A stretch of 64,000 nt of DNA from Pollutimonas sp963712655 (GTDB lineage: Bacteria; Pseudomonadota; Gammaproteobacteria; Burkholderiales; Burkholderiaceae_B), in the NCBI GenBank assembly GCA_963712655.1, contig CAVQIT010000007.1, forward strand, positions 62,001 to 126,000, in the 5' to 3' direction. Position numbers and translations under genes: made by a program. This document shows, piece by piece, positions 1 to 7,555 of this stretch. The first letter of the stretch is position 1, and each line of letters starts with the position of its first letter. The notes under the pieces are model-generated. The model saw only the letters and a program-made list of their open reading frames with translations, did not search any database and was not told the DNA's origin.

Positions 1-380
1 CAAGCCGTGAAGATCAGGCGCAGCAGGTCGTCGCCGATATCGTCCTGGCGCGCGGCGTCGAGCGCATCGACGAAGTCGGGTTCGATGTGTTTTTGCAGGA
101 CATCCAGATCGTGGCCGAGCTCTTCGTGCTTGCGCCGGTGCAAGGCATCTTGCCGCAGGCGGTCGAGCGCCCGGTTTTTCGCTGTCGCCATGAGCCATGC
201 TCCTGGGTTGTCCGGCACGCCGTCGGCGGGCCAGCGCTCGAGAGCGGCGACCAGGGCGTCTTGCGCGAATTCTTCGGCCAGGCCCACATCGCGCACAAAG
301 CGCGCGGCGTGAGCGATGACCTTGGCCGATTCTATCCGCCAGACCGCCACTATCGCCTGGTGAGTCGCAGTCGGGTCCAT
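1..380 (-). CDS. ECF42-like RNA polymerase sigma factor (3' part cut by window edge)
   Basis: The ATG at 380 opens a frame beginning MDPTATHQAIVAVWRIES that runs off the window after about 126 codons. It shows sigma-70 region 2 features: VRDVGLAEEFAQDALVAALERWP, then NPGAWLMATAKNRALDRLRQD, then DDIGDDLLRLIFTA. This pattern is typical of the DUF6596-containing sigma factors classed as ECF42, which lie beside DGPF (YciI-like) proteins, as here. Such proteins normally carry a long C-terminal TPR-like extension, which would lie beyond the edge. No anti-sigma gene is visible nearby, as expected for this group. It is the last visible gene of a minus-strand operon, 7 bases after the VOC gene. Confidence 0.88.
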   Translation of the reverse strand, partial: MDPTATHQAIVAVWRIESAKVIAHAARFVRDVGLAEEFAQDALVAALERWPADGVPDNPGAWLMATAKNRALDRLRQDALHRRKHEELGHDLDVLQKHIEPDFVDALDAARQDDIGDDLLRLIFTA

Positions 381-387
381 GCAAGTC

Positions 388-795
388 CTAGGCCGAGGCG
401 GCGGTGTCTGGGTCCATATAGACCAGTTCCCACACGTGACCGTCAAGATCCTCGAAGCCGTGGCTATACATGAAGCCAAGGTCTTGCGCGGCACGCGGGG
501 TTTTCCCGCCGGCCGCCACCGCCTTGGCGACGAGCCGGTCCACCTCGTCGCGGCTGTCGCAGGACAGGCACACCAAGACCTCTGTGGCCTGCTTGGCATC
601 GCATAGCGGCTTGCTGATGAAGGTCTTGAAGAACTCCTTGGTCAGCAGCATGGCGTAGATGTTCTCGCCGATGACCAGGCAGGCGGCCTTCTCGTCGGTG
701 AATTGCGGATTGAAGCTCAGCCCCAGGTGCTCGAAGAAGGTTTTTGTGCGGGAAAGATCGTCGACAGCCAGGTTGACGAAAATGTGTTTGTGCAT
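388..795 (-). CDS. VOC family (glyoxalase/bleomycin-resistance fold) protein
   Basis: This 135-residue protein starts MHKHIFVNLAVDDLSRTKTFF and shows the two beta-alpha-beta-beta-beta halves of the vicinal oxygen chelate fold. It contains FTDEKAACLVIGENIYAMLL in the first half and MYSHGFEDLDGHVWELVYMD near the C-terminus, with the usual E in the final strand. The substrate cannot be read from sequence. It sits between a DGPF protein and the ECF sigma factor, a common ECF42 neighbourhood, so it is probably part of the same regulon. The ORF ends 7 bases before the sigma factor start. Confidence 0.85.
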   Translation of the reverse strand: MHKHIFVNLAVDDLSRTKTFFEHLGLSFNPQFTDEKAACLVIGENIYAMLLTKEFFKTFISKPLCDAKQATEVLVCLSCDSRDEVDRLVAKAVAAGGKTPRAAQDLGFMYSHGFEDLDGHVWELVYMDPDTAASA

Positions 796-883
796 GTTGC
801 GGCCTTTAGGTTATTTCAGCGACGGAATCCTGCTGCGCACGGAATTCCAGATGTTAAAACGGCTTGATGCGCGTAAAGCGGGC

Positions 884-1300
884 TTACTGCCGCCTTTGCG
901 CGTCCATGTTGCGAAAGCGTTCGATCGACGGGCTGGATTCGAAGTCGTCCAGCTCGAACAGTTGCCGCACTTCGATTTCGCCCTGGGCCAATTCGCCATG
1001 CGGCGCCGGAAAGCGCCGCGCCCATTCCATGGCTTCTTCCCTATTGCGCACCTGGATCAGCGTATAGCCCGCCACCCATTCCTTGGCCTCCGCGAAAGGC
1101 CCGTCGATTACGTTGCGCCGCCCGTTCGAATACTGGATTTTCCAGCCTTTGGAGGTGGGCTGCAGACCGGCCGCGTCCAGCAGCACCCCGGCCTTGGCCA
1201 AGTCCTCATGGTAATTTGCCATGGCGCTGAACAACGCTTCGTCCGTCATCGCGCCGGATTCGGTGCCCGGCGTCCCTTTTACAATAATCATGAATCGCAT
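884..1300 (-). CDS. YciI/DGPF-domain protein
   Basis: A protein of about 138 residues starting MRFMIIVKGTPGTESGAM. The ATG at 1300 is chosen over an upstream in-frame ATG because a GGAG lies 7 bases before it and the family begins with this beta strand. The diagnostic motif is VIDGPFAEAKEWVAGYTLIQV, the DGPF signature of the dimeric ferredoxin-like YciI fold. Proteins of this class are genomically tied to ECF42 sigma factors and their biochemical function is not settled. A candidate ECF promoter lies about 50 bases upstream. It is a paralogue of the gene at 1491-1844. Confidence 0.87.
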   Translation of the reverse strand: MRFMIIVKGTPGTESGAMTDEALFSAMANYHEDLAKAGVLLDAAGLQPTSKGWKIQYSNGRRNVIDGPFAEAKEWVAGYTLIQVRNREEAMEWARRFPAPHGELAQGEIEVRQLFELDDFESSPSIERFRNMDAQRRQ

Positions 1301-1352
1301 CGCAATTCTCCAGTATGTTGTCGCGGAGCCTGGATTGGCCTCCTGCATCGAC

Positions 1353-1379
1353 GACGAACGGGCGACCGGCGGATCGACA
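1353..1379 (-). promoter_or_regulatory. Candidate ECF42-type promoter
   Basis: Read on the minus strand, TGTCGA (1379-1374) is followed after 17 bases by CGTC (1356-1353). TGTCGA at -35 and a CGTC-like -10 are the reported preferences of ECF42 sigma factors. The predicted start would lie near 1346, giving a leader of about 46 bases before the DGPF gene at 1300. The match is by eye only. The other gene starts of the operon do not show the motif. Confidence 0.5.
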
Positions 1380-1490
1380 AAATTGCATGAACCAAGGGTA
1401 AATACCTAATACCCGGCTTGTGCCGGACGCGGGGTTTGTCGGCCATGTGAATGCCAACGGTGCGTAATTCCAAAGACGATACGGGCGGCG

Positions 1491-1844
1491 TCATTCAAAG
1501 CAGGGCGCAATCCTGCGGACTTCGACGGTGCACCATTCGGCGGCGGGGCATTCGGACGCAATGGCGACGGCTTCTTCCTGGGTTGCGCAGTCCAGCAGGA
1601 AAAAACCGCCGATCATTTCTTTGGTTTCCGCGAACGGCCCGTCCACCAGATGGCGTTTTCCCGCTTTCAGCCGCACGCGCACGCCGTCGGCGTCCGATGA
1701 GAGCGATTCGCCGGCAAGCAATACGCCTTGTTCTTTCAGATTTGCACCAAAACGCAACATGCGTTCGTAGACTTGCCTGCCTTCCTCGGCCGTTCTTTGA
1801 CGCCGTTGATCAGTGGGTTCGACGATGAGAAGCATATAGGGCAT
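1491..1844 (-). CDS. YciI/DGPF-domain protein (first gene of the operon)
   Basis: This 117-residue protein starts MPYMLLIVEPTDQRRQRTAEEG and contains LVDGPFAETKEMIGGFFLLDC, the DGPF motif of the YciI-like family. The last strand AEWCTVEVRRIAP matches the family fold. Its length is typical. It is the 5'-most gene of the sigma-factor cluster and is separated from the next DGPF gene by about 190 bases holding a candidate ECF promoter. Two DGPF paralogues plus a VOC protein next to one ECF sigma factor is a recurring arrangement. The function is unknown beyond this linkage. Confidence 0.86.
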   Translation of the reverse strand: MPYMLLIVEPTDQRRQRTAEEGRQVYERMLRFGANLKEQGVLLAGESLSSDADGVRVRLKAGKRHLVDGPFAETKEMIGGFFLLDCATQEEAVAIASECPAAEWCTVEVRRIAPCFE

Positions 1845-2119
1845 AGGGATTCCGATAATTGTTTCAGGGAGCTCCGGTCATTTAAGCCCTCTACAATGTA
1901 AAGAGGGCGAAATAATGATACCGATCTGTAAGTCAACGTTAGAGATGTCAGCAGTGTTAATCTTGGCAAAGCTTTCAGGCATTTTGTTTTTTTATGCGTA
2001 GCATGGGTTTCAGCTTAAGCATGGTTATCGCAGCGGCTGGTCACGCTAATTGAAGCAATGCATTCAGCGTGAAGTTTAATGCTTGTCCATCCGTCAACTT
2101 CCTTTTGAAGAGGGATTTT

Positions 2120-3604
2120 ATGATTTTTCTACCTGATAGCGGAAAGGTGGCGGTATCCAAGGGAAACGGCCTCCGGGCAAAGGCGGGAAGGCATGTCGTT
2201 TTGGTTTCCCAGGCCCTTGATGTGTTGCTGGTCTTCGGCATAGTGCTGTTTGTCTCCCTGCTGGGCATTTTTACCAGGCCTATCGGTTTTCTCGCCGTAT
2301 TCTGGCCCGCGAATGCTGTGTTGCTGGGTTTGTTTTTGCGCGAACCCCGTTTCGCTTCTTACTTCGGTTGGCTGGCCGCATTTTTAGGCTATCTAGCCGC
2401 CGATTTATCCACGGGCGGCGGGCTCGGGATGACAGTCTGGTTGACGCTGGCCAATATGGCGGGTGTGGCGACGGCCTTTCTTATCGTCAGAAAACTCGAG
2501 ACCGGCATTTCCGATATGTACAAGCCCTTGTCGGTACTTTATATGTTCGCGGTATGCGTGGCCGCGTCAGTTGCGGCGGCAGTCGTGGGCGCGGGGGCGG
2601 CGCCGGCGCTGCTCAATCGGGGCATATTTACCGGCCTGGGGTTTTGGGTGACCGGCGAATTGTTGAACTACATGATTATTCTGCCGTTGATCCTGACCAT
2701 TCCAAGAGAGTGGCATCGCGGCCAGAAGCAGCGCAAGGACGATACGCGATTTTCCTTGCAGTTTTCCAACCATAAAACTCATTATCCGCTGATCGCTCTG
2801 GTGTTCAGTGTCTTGATCAGCATTGTGGTGGACGGGCCGGGCGCCATCATGTTTCCCGTTCCGGCGCTGTTATGGTGCGCGCTGGTCTATAGCCTGTTTA
2901 CGACCTCGTTGCTGACCGCGCTGGTCTGTTCCTTCCATTTGATTGCGATTTCAATCGGCTGGGTAGCGGTGCCTTTTTCCGACGATTTCATTTCTTCCAC
3001 GATCTCATTGCGCATGGGCGTCCTGCTTATCGCCCTGGCGCCGCTCACGGTCGCGAGCATCAGCGCGACCCGCGCCAGGCTTTTGCATTCGCTCGATCAA
3101 ATGGCCAACTATGATGAGTTGACGAAGGCACTGTCCCGCCGGGCATTCCTGACGCGGGCGCCGGATATGGCCGGAAAGCTGCGCGGCATCAGGCTGCCTT
3201 TCAGCGTGATCATGCTGGATGTAGATCATTTCAAGAGTATCAATGATACGCATGGGCATGCCACGGGCGATCGCGTGCTGACGGCGCTTGCGGCGCAGTT
3301 GCAGCGCACATTGCGGCCGGATGATCTATTCAGCCGGCTGGGCGGCGACGAGTTCGCCATCATGCTGCCTGCCTTGCAACGGCGCGATGCGCAAGCGCTG
3401 GCCGAGCGTTTGTGCGCAAGCGTGGAAAGCCTGGTGATCTTCGACGAGAATGGCGAACGCCTGGCCATCACCATCAGCGTTGGCGTGGCGTTTCATGGCT
3501 CCAACGATATGAAAGAGTTGGAGACATTGCTTTCCAATGCGGACAAAGCGCTGTACCGCGCAAAAAGCGCGGGCAGGAACCGGGCGGTGCTGTCCGAGCA
3601 ATAA
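2120..3604 (+). CDS. Membrane diguanylate cyclase, MASE1-GGDEF
   Basis: This is a protein of about 494 residues. The ATG at 2120 is preferred because GAGGG lies 6 bases upstream; an earlier in-frame ATG at 2069 lacks one. Residues about 30-310 form hydrophobic helices with WPANAVLLGLFLREP, a MASE1-type sensory membrane domain. The GGDEF domain follows: DELTKALSRRAFLTRA, DVDHFKSINDTHGHATGD, and the active site RLGGDEFAIMLP near residue 408. RPDD sits exactly five residues before GGDEF, so the RxxD product-inhibition site is intact. It should make cyclic di-GMP from GTP. No EAL domain is present. Two further MASE1 proteins without GGDEF lie within 7 kb. Confidence 0.93.
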   Translation: MIFLPDSGKVAVSKGNGLRAKAGRHVVLVSQALDVLLVFGIVLFVSLLGIFTRPIGFLAVFWPANAVLLGLFLREPRFASYFGWLAAFLGYLAADLSTGGGLGMTVWLTLANMAGVATAFLIVRKLETGISDMYKPLSVLYMFAVCVAASVAAAVVGAGAAPALLNRGIFTGLGFWVTGELLNYMIILPLILTIPREWHRGQKQRKDDTRFSLQFSNHKTHYPLIALVFSVLISIVVDGPGAIMFPVPALLWCALVYSLFTTSLLTALVCSFHLIAISIGWVAVPFSDDFISSTISLRMGVLLIALAPLTVASISATRARLLHSLDQMANYDELTKALSRRAFLTRAPDMAGKLRGIRLPFSVIMLDVDHFKSINDTHGHATGDRVLTALAAQLQRTLRPDDLFSRLGGDEFAIMLPALQRRDAQALAERLCASVESLVIFDENGERLAITISVGVAFHGSNDMKELETLLSNADKALYRAKSAGRNRAVLSEQ

Positions 3605-3677
3605 AGGCCCGCGTGCCAGGGGCGGCGCAGGCCGCCCGCGCGGCCCTGATCGACGGGCCTGGCTTCGTCTTTATACG

Positions 3678-4175
3678 CTATTGGCGCTGGCGGGCAGGGG
3701 CTTGTTCCAGTTTTTTTGCCAGGCCCGCCGAATTCAGCCACTTTTCAAGAGCGGGGTTTTCGAACACGAATGAGTGGGCGATTTTCAGGTCGGCGCCCTG
3801 CAGAAGCAAGTATTCGACGATATCCCGCTGGTCTTCTTCGACGCTGGTTTTCAGCGCGTAATCGTCGTTTGCGTGAATACTGATGCCTTGTTCCACCAGG
3901 TACTTGACGACAGACAACTGGCCCTGGCCCAGCGCCCATTTCATCACGATATTGTTGTCGCGGAAAATATCCGCGCCGCATTCTTCCACCAGATACTTGA
4001 CGATAGGCAGATAGCCCCGGTCGGCGCTTGTATTGAGCGCATAGTTATCTTGCGCATGGATATCGGCGCCTTCCTGTACCAAAAGCTTGATGGTTTCCAG
4101 GTCGCCATGCAGGACGGCATCTTGCAGTTCCTTGAATTGGCTTGTCTTGACCTTCTTGCTGCTGTGTGCTGCCAT
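3678..4175 (-). CDS. Ankyrin-repeat protein
   Basis: About 165 residues from MAAHSSKKVKTSQFKELQDAVLHGDLETIKLLVQEGADIHAQ. At least four ankyrin units are visible, with the repeated pattern IVKYLVEECGADI, VVKYLVEQGISIHAND and IVEYLLLQGADLKIA. ATG 4175 is preferred because GGAAG precedes it; an ATG at 4187 in the same frame lacks a Shine-Dalgarno. There is no signal peptide, so the protein is probably cytoplasmic and acts through protein binding. Partner and role are unknown. It is convergent with the diguanylate cyclase and lies downstream of the MgtC-like gene on the same strand. Confidence 0.85.
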   Translation of the reverse strand: MAAHSSKKVKTSQFKELQDAVLHGDLETIKLLVQEGADIHAQDNYALNTSADRGYLPIVKYLVEECGADIFRDNNIVMKWALGQGQLSVVKYLVEQGISIHANDDYALKTSVEEDQRDIVEYLLLQGADLKIAHSFVFENPALEKWLNSAGLAKKLEQAPARQRQ

Positions 4176-4293
4176 GTTTTCTTCCATATTGCCGAACAAG
4201 AAAAACGCTGATCCGGCGTACCAGGGAACAAGGGATAGCGTCGCGTGCGCGCTATTGTAATTTGACCCATGACATCGAGAAAGCCCGTTGGGC

Positions 4294-5022
4294 TCAATCG
4301 GCTGTGCTGGCATTCCAGAAAGATTGACTGATGAAGGGCGTTGTGCCCAATTTGGCGGTGAGCGCGTCAAGCTCCGCGCTGTTGATGGAAGAGGGTAGCA
4401 GCACCGCTTCGATTTCGATTTCGTCCGGGCCCAATGGGCGCACGTCGACATCGCGCAGCGGAATGCGGCTGGACCGCAACGATTGTTCCAGGAGGGTAAG
4501 CGTTTCCTGCCTATGCTCGGTGCCGGTGATCAGGGATATGCTGTATGTCGCTTCGAGCGCCAGGGTGTTCACAGGCTGGCGGTTGATCAGGTTCACGGCC
4601 GGGCGTAGAAGCGTATTGGCCGCAAGCACAAAACAGGCGCCGAGCAAGGCTTCCAGAATCAGATCGGCTCCGGCGGCGCAGCCAACCGCCGCGGACCCCC
4701 ACAAGGTGGCCGCGGTATTGATGCCGCGGATACTGCCTTCTTCGCGCATGATGACACCGGCGCCAAGAAAGCCTATGCCGGACACCACATAAGCCAGCAC
4801 CTGCAGCGGGCCGGGAGAACTGTGATGCAGTTCATCGAAACGCATGGCGATATCCACGAACAGGGCGGCGCCGACACAGACCAGCACATTGGTGCGCAGG
4901 CCGGCGGTACGTTGCCGGATCTGGCGTTCCAGGCCGATGACGCAGCCCAGCACGAAGGCCACCGTAAGGCTGACGAAGGTATCTTCCAATGTGGACAAAT
5001 TAATATAGGCAATGCTCTGCAT
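4294..5022 (-). CDS. MgtC/SapB family membrane protein
   Basis: This 242-residue protein has an N-terminal membrane half with the family signatures FVLGCVIGLERQIRQRTAGLRTN, then GIGFLGAGVIMREEGSIRGINTAATLW, then a soluble C-terminal half resembling the ACT-like domain found in MgtC. Family members affect Mg2+ starvation survival and, in Salmonella, inhibit the F-type ATP synthase and control cellulose/c-di-GMP output. Whether this homologue does the same is not known. It is divergent from the DUF4105 gene at 5098. The leader before its start is short, so no long MgtC-type regulatory leader is evident. Confidence 0.9.
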   Translation of the reverse strand: MQSIAYINLSTLEDTFVSLTVAFVLGCVIGLERQIRQRTAGLRTNVLVCVGAALFVDIAMRFDELHHSSPGPLQVLAYVVSGIGFLGAGVIMREEGSIRGINTAATLWGSAAVGCAAGADLILEALLGACFVLAANTLLRPAVNLINRQPVNTLALEATYSISLITGTEHRQETLTLLEQSLRSSRIPLRDVDVRPLGPDEIEIEAVLLPSSINSAELDALTAKLGTTPFISQSFWNASTAD

Positions 5023-5097
5023 CAGGGAGTCATCCTAGGAGAAATTTTGGGGAACGGGTCTATCGGCGAGGGAATGTGATGGTAGCATTGCAAAAAA

Positions 5098-6108
5098 ATG
5101 GAGGAGCGCAAAATCGTTATTCCGGCCATCCAGATTCTAGCCGCTGTGTTGTTCACCGTATGGGGCAGTCTTGCTTTATGGGTCAAGTCCGAGAGCTGGC
5201 GCACCTTGGCGCTTATGCTCCTGGTTGTCTGGATCGCCTCCGCCTGCGCCTTTGTCGCTGGCCTGTTCGAAAGCGGCTGGCCGCTTTATAAGCTGGCGGG
5301 AAACGTGGTTTTCCTGGGCTTCGCGCTGCTTTTACTTGTCTGGTGGGCGCGCATGCGGCCGTCCAATAATCATGATTGGATGCCCGCGGTCGCCATGTTG
5401 CTGCGGGGCAGGGTAAGCGGCGACACGGTAACACTGGAGAATGTGCGCAATTTCCAATGGCATGCCGAGCAGGACTACATTGCGCGCTGGGAAACCCGCC
5501 AGTACACGCTCAGCAGTCTGCAATCGACCGATCTGGCGCTGTCGTATTGGGACTATTCCGCGGTGGCGCATGCCATGGTGTCTTTTGGCTTCGGCAATGG
5601 CGAGTACCTGGCGTTTTCCGTGGAAGTGCGCCGCAAAAAGGGCGACGTATATTCAGAGCTTGGCGGTTTCTTTCGCCAGTATGAACTCAGCATCGTGGCG
5701 GCCGACGAACGGGACATCCTGCGCGTGCGCACCAATATTCGCCAGGAAGACGGATACCTGTATCGCGTTCATATGCCGCCCGAAGCAATGAAATCGTTGT
5801 TCCTGGCTTATCTGGATACGGCCAACCGCCTGGTGGACACGCCTCGTTTCTACAATACGATCACCGGCAATTGCACGACGATCGTCTATCGGATGCTGGA
5901 CCGCATCGTTGCGGGCTTGCCCCTGAGCTACCGGGTGCTGGCCTCGGGCTATCTGCCGGAATATCTGTACGACTTGAAGGCGTTGCGCGGGGCGGACAGC
6001 GTGGCGCAATACCGGCGCCGAGGGCGCTATACGGATCGCGCCAGGGCAAATGTCGATGTCGATAATTTTTCGCGGGACATACGGCGCGGCGTGCCCGGAA
6101 TCGGCTAG
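5098..6108 (+). CDS. DUF4105 (Lnb N-terminal-like) membrane thiol-hydrolase-fold protein
   Basis: This 336-residue protein has three hydrophobic helices in the first ~90 residues. A DUF4105-type domain follows: VAHAMVSFGFGNGEYLAFSVEVRR with His158, ADERDILRVRTNIRQEDGYLYRVHMP, and YNTITGNCTTIVYRML with Cys259. His plus Cys in this arrangement suggests a papain-like thiol enzyme. The Pfam family includes the periplasmic domain of the lipoprotein N-acyltransferase Lnb. The domain is expected outside the inner membrane. ATG 5098 has no clear Shine-Dalgarno and upstream codons are closed by stops, so the start is the only simple choice. The stop codon lies inside the left arm of a hairpin. Confidence 0.82.
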   Translation: MEERKIVIPAIQILAAVLFTVWGSLALWVKSESWRTLALMLLVVWIASACAFVAGLFESGWPLYKLAGNVVFLGFALLLLVWWARMRPSNNHDWMPAVAMLLRGRVSGDTVTLENVRNFQWHAEQDYIARWETRQYTLSSLQSTDLALSYWDYSAVAHAMVSFGFGNGEYLAFSVEVRRKKGDVYSELGGFFRQYELSIVAADERDILRVRTNIRQEDGYLYRVHMPPEAMKSLFLAYLDTANRLVDTPRFYNTITGNCTTIVYRMLDRIVAGLPLSYRVLASGYLPEYLYDLKALRGADSVAQYRRRGRYTDRARANVDVDNFSRDIRRGVPGIG

Positions 6109-6165
6109 GGCCTGTTAACGCTACATCTCCGTCCGCGTGGCTTTGGCGTTAACAGGCCCTAGCCG
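6102..6165. repeat. Perfect 20-bp inverted repeat with 24-base loop
   Basis: CGGCTAGGGCCTGTTAACGC at 6102-6121 is exactly reverse-complemented at 6146-6165. The left arm contains the TAG stop of the DUF4105 gene. The hairpin would be very stable in RNA but lacks a following T-run, so it is not a textbook intrinsic terminator. It may end or shield the upstream transcript, or be a small mobile or repetitive palindromic element. Whether it recurs elsewhere in the genome cannot be seen here. Confidence 0.85.
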
Positions 6166-6259
6166 CGCCGTGCCCGCGATGGCGGGTTTCTTTACAAAGC
6201 AGCCGGAATGCTGTTTTAATCGGCGGTGTCCTCCACAGTACGACAGAAAGGCGATGTTC

Positions 6260-7507
6260 ATGTCTGTATTATCTTTGCGCTCTTTTACGTCGCTCCTGGC
6301 TTGGGCGTTTCTTTACTTCATCTTTGGCTACCTCTCTTTGCTGCTGGATAATCCGGTCAGCCACGTCGGGTTCGTCTGGTTTCCCGCCGGTGTAAGCGTT
6401 GCCGCTTTCCTCTACACGCCGCGCGAACGCTGGCTGGCTCTCTTTGTCTTGCTGTTCATTGCCGGCGCTTTGATCGACGTGCCGCTGCAGCGCGACATGC
6501 TCGTGGCGCAGCTCGTTTCTTTTATATCCATAGTGTCGGACATGGCGGTCGCCTGGCTGGTGCGCCGGTATATGCGCGTCGGGGACGACGTGCGCACCAC
6601 CGTGCTGCTGTTTGTCTTTGCGATTCTTGTCAGCCTTCTTGCGGCCTTGCTGGGCGTAGGCAGCCTGCGCCTGCTGTCGGATTTGCCGTTCGCCGGCTCG
6701 GTCTGGATATGGTGGGGCACCAATGTGACAGGCACCTTGTTCTGCGCCACTATCTTGATGGCATGGCTGGGCCCCAATGTGGCGCAGTTTCATCCTACTT
6801 TCGGGAAAGTGGCGCTCGGCATTGCCGCCTGGCTATTGCTAGGCGCCAGCGCCTGGCATTTCTTCGGCGATGCCATGCCACCGCGCGGGGGCACGCCCGT
6901 AATGTTCGCGCTGGCCTGCATTCCCATTGTCCTGGTCGTGATCATGGCGATCGCATGCGGCAATCGCGTCGGTTCGCTGGCTTTGCTGACCCTGGGCATC
7001 ATCGTCATCTATCATTCCGCCGACGGCCGGGGGCCATTCTTCCTGCGTGGCTTCGTCTCGGGCGAAGCGCTGTTGCTGGCGCAGTGCTATCTGGTCGCCA
7101 CGGTGCTGGTGCTGGCATTCCTGCGCGCTCTCACCCGTTCGGGCCATGGCGGGGCCGGCGCAAGGCAAGGCCCGGGCGGCACGTTCATGTACCGGTTGGC
7201 ATTGAACGACGGTACTTTGGTTTGGGATGGCGGCATTCACAATACCCTCGGGCTCGATGCCGCGGCGCTGGCCACCCTGGATAGCCTTCTGGCTCGTGTG
7301 CATCCCGATGAGCGCGCCGGCTTGAGCGCCCGCTTGTCCATGCATGCGGCAAATGGTTCTACCGCCAGGCCATTCAGCTTTCGTTTTGCCGCCCAGGATG
7401 GCCGCTGGGTTTCTTTTCTCGACCGGAACCCGGTCGCGCTCAGCGATGCCGATGGCATGGTCATTGTCGGCCAGTGGCATGCAAATGGAAAGCCGGGGCT
7501 GCGCTGA
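6260..7507 (+). CDS. MASE1-PAS membrane sensor without an output domain
   Basis: About 415 residues from MSVLSLRSFTSLLAWAFLYFIFGYLSL. ATG 6260 is favoured over 6254 because GAAAGG lies 8-9 bases before it. Around eight hydrophobic helices form a MASE1 domain (VGFVWFPAGVSVAAFLYTPRERW; NVTGTLFCATILMAWL). The C-terminal ~100 residues resemble a PAS_3 fold (GTLVWDGGIHNTLGLDAAALATL ... VHPDERAGLSARL ... FRFAAQDGRWVSFLDR). It then stops, with no GGDEF, EAL, kinase or phosphatase domain. It therefore probably signals by contact with a partner. The family resemblance is clear, the role is inferred. Confidence 0.82.
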   Translation: MSVLSLRSFTSLLAWAFLYFIFGYLSLLLDNPVSHVGFVWFPAGVSVAAFLYTPRERWLALFVLLFIAGALIDVPLQRDMLVAQLVSFISIVSDMAVAWLVRRYMRVGDDVRTTVLLFVFAILVSLLAALLGVGSLRLLSDLPFAGSVWIWWGTNVTGTLFCATILMAWLGPNVAQFHPTFGKVALGIAAWLLLGASAWHFFGDAMPPRGGTPVMFALACIPIVLVVIMAIACGNRVGSLALLTLGIIVIYHSADGRGPFFLRGFVSGEALLLAQCYLVATVLVLAFLRALTRSGHGGAGARQGPGGTFMYRLALNDGTLVWDGGIHNTLGLDAAALATLDSLLARVHPDERAGLSARLSMHAANGSTARPFSFRFAAQDGRWVSFLDRNPVALSDADGMVIVGQWHANGKPGLR

Positions 7508-7555
7508 CGTGTCAATGCCGACCATCAAGCCGTTTTCAAGAACAAAGAGTCATTA

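Noticed and set aside
6160..6260. Upstream start (6137) for the first MASE1-PAS protein
   Set aside because: It would run through the inverted-repeat arm and give a non-homologous polar N-terminus; ATG 6260 has the better ribosome site.
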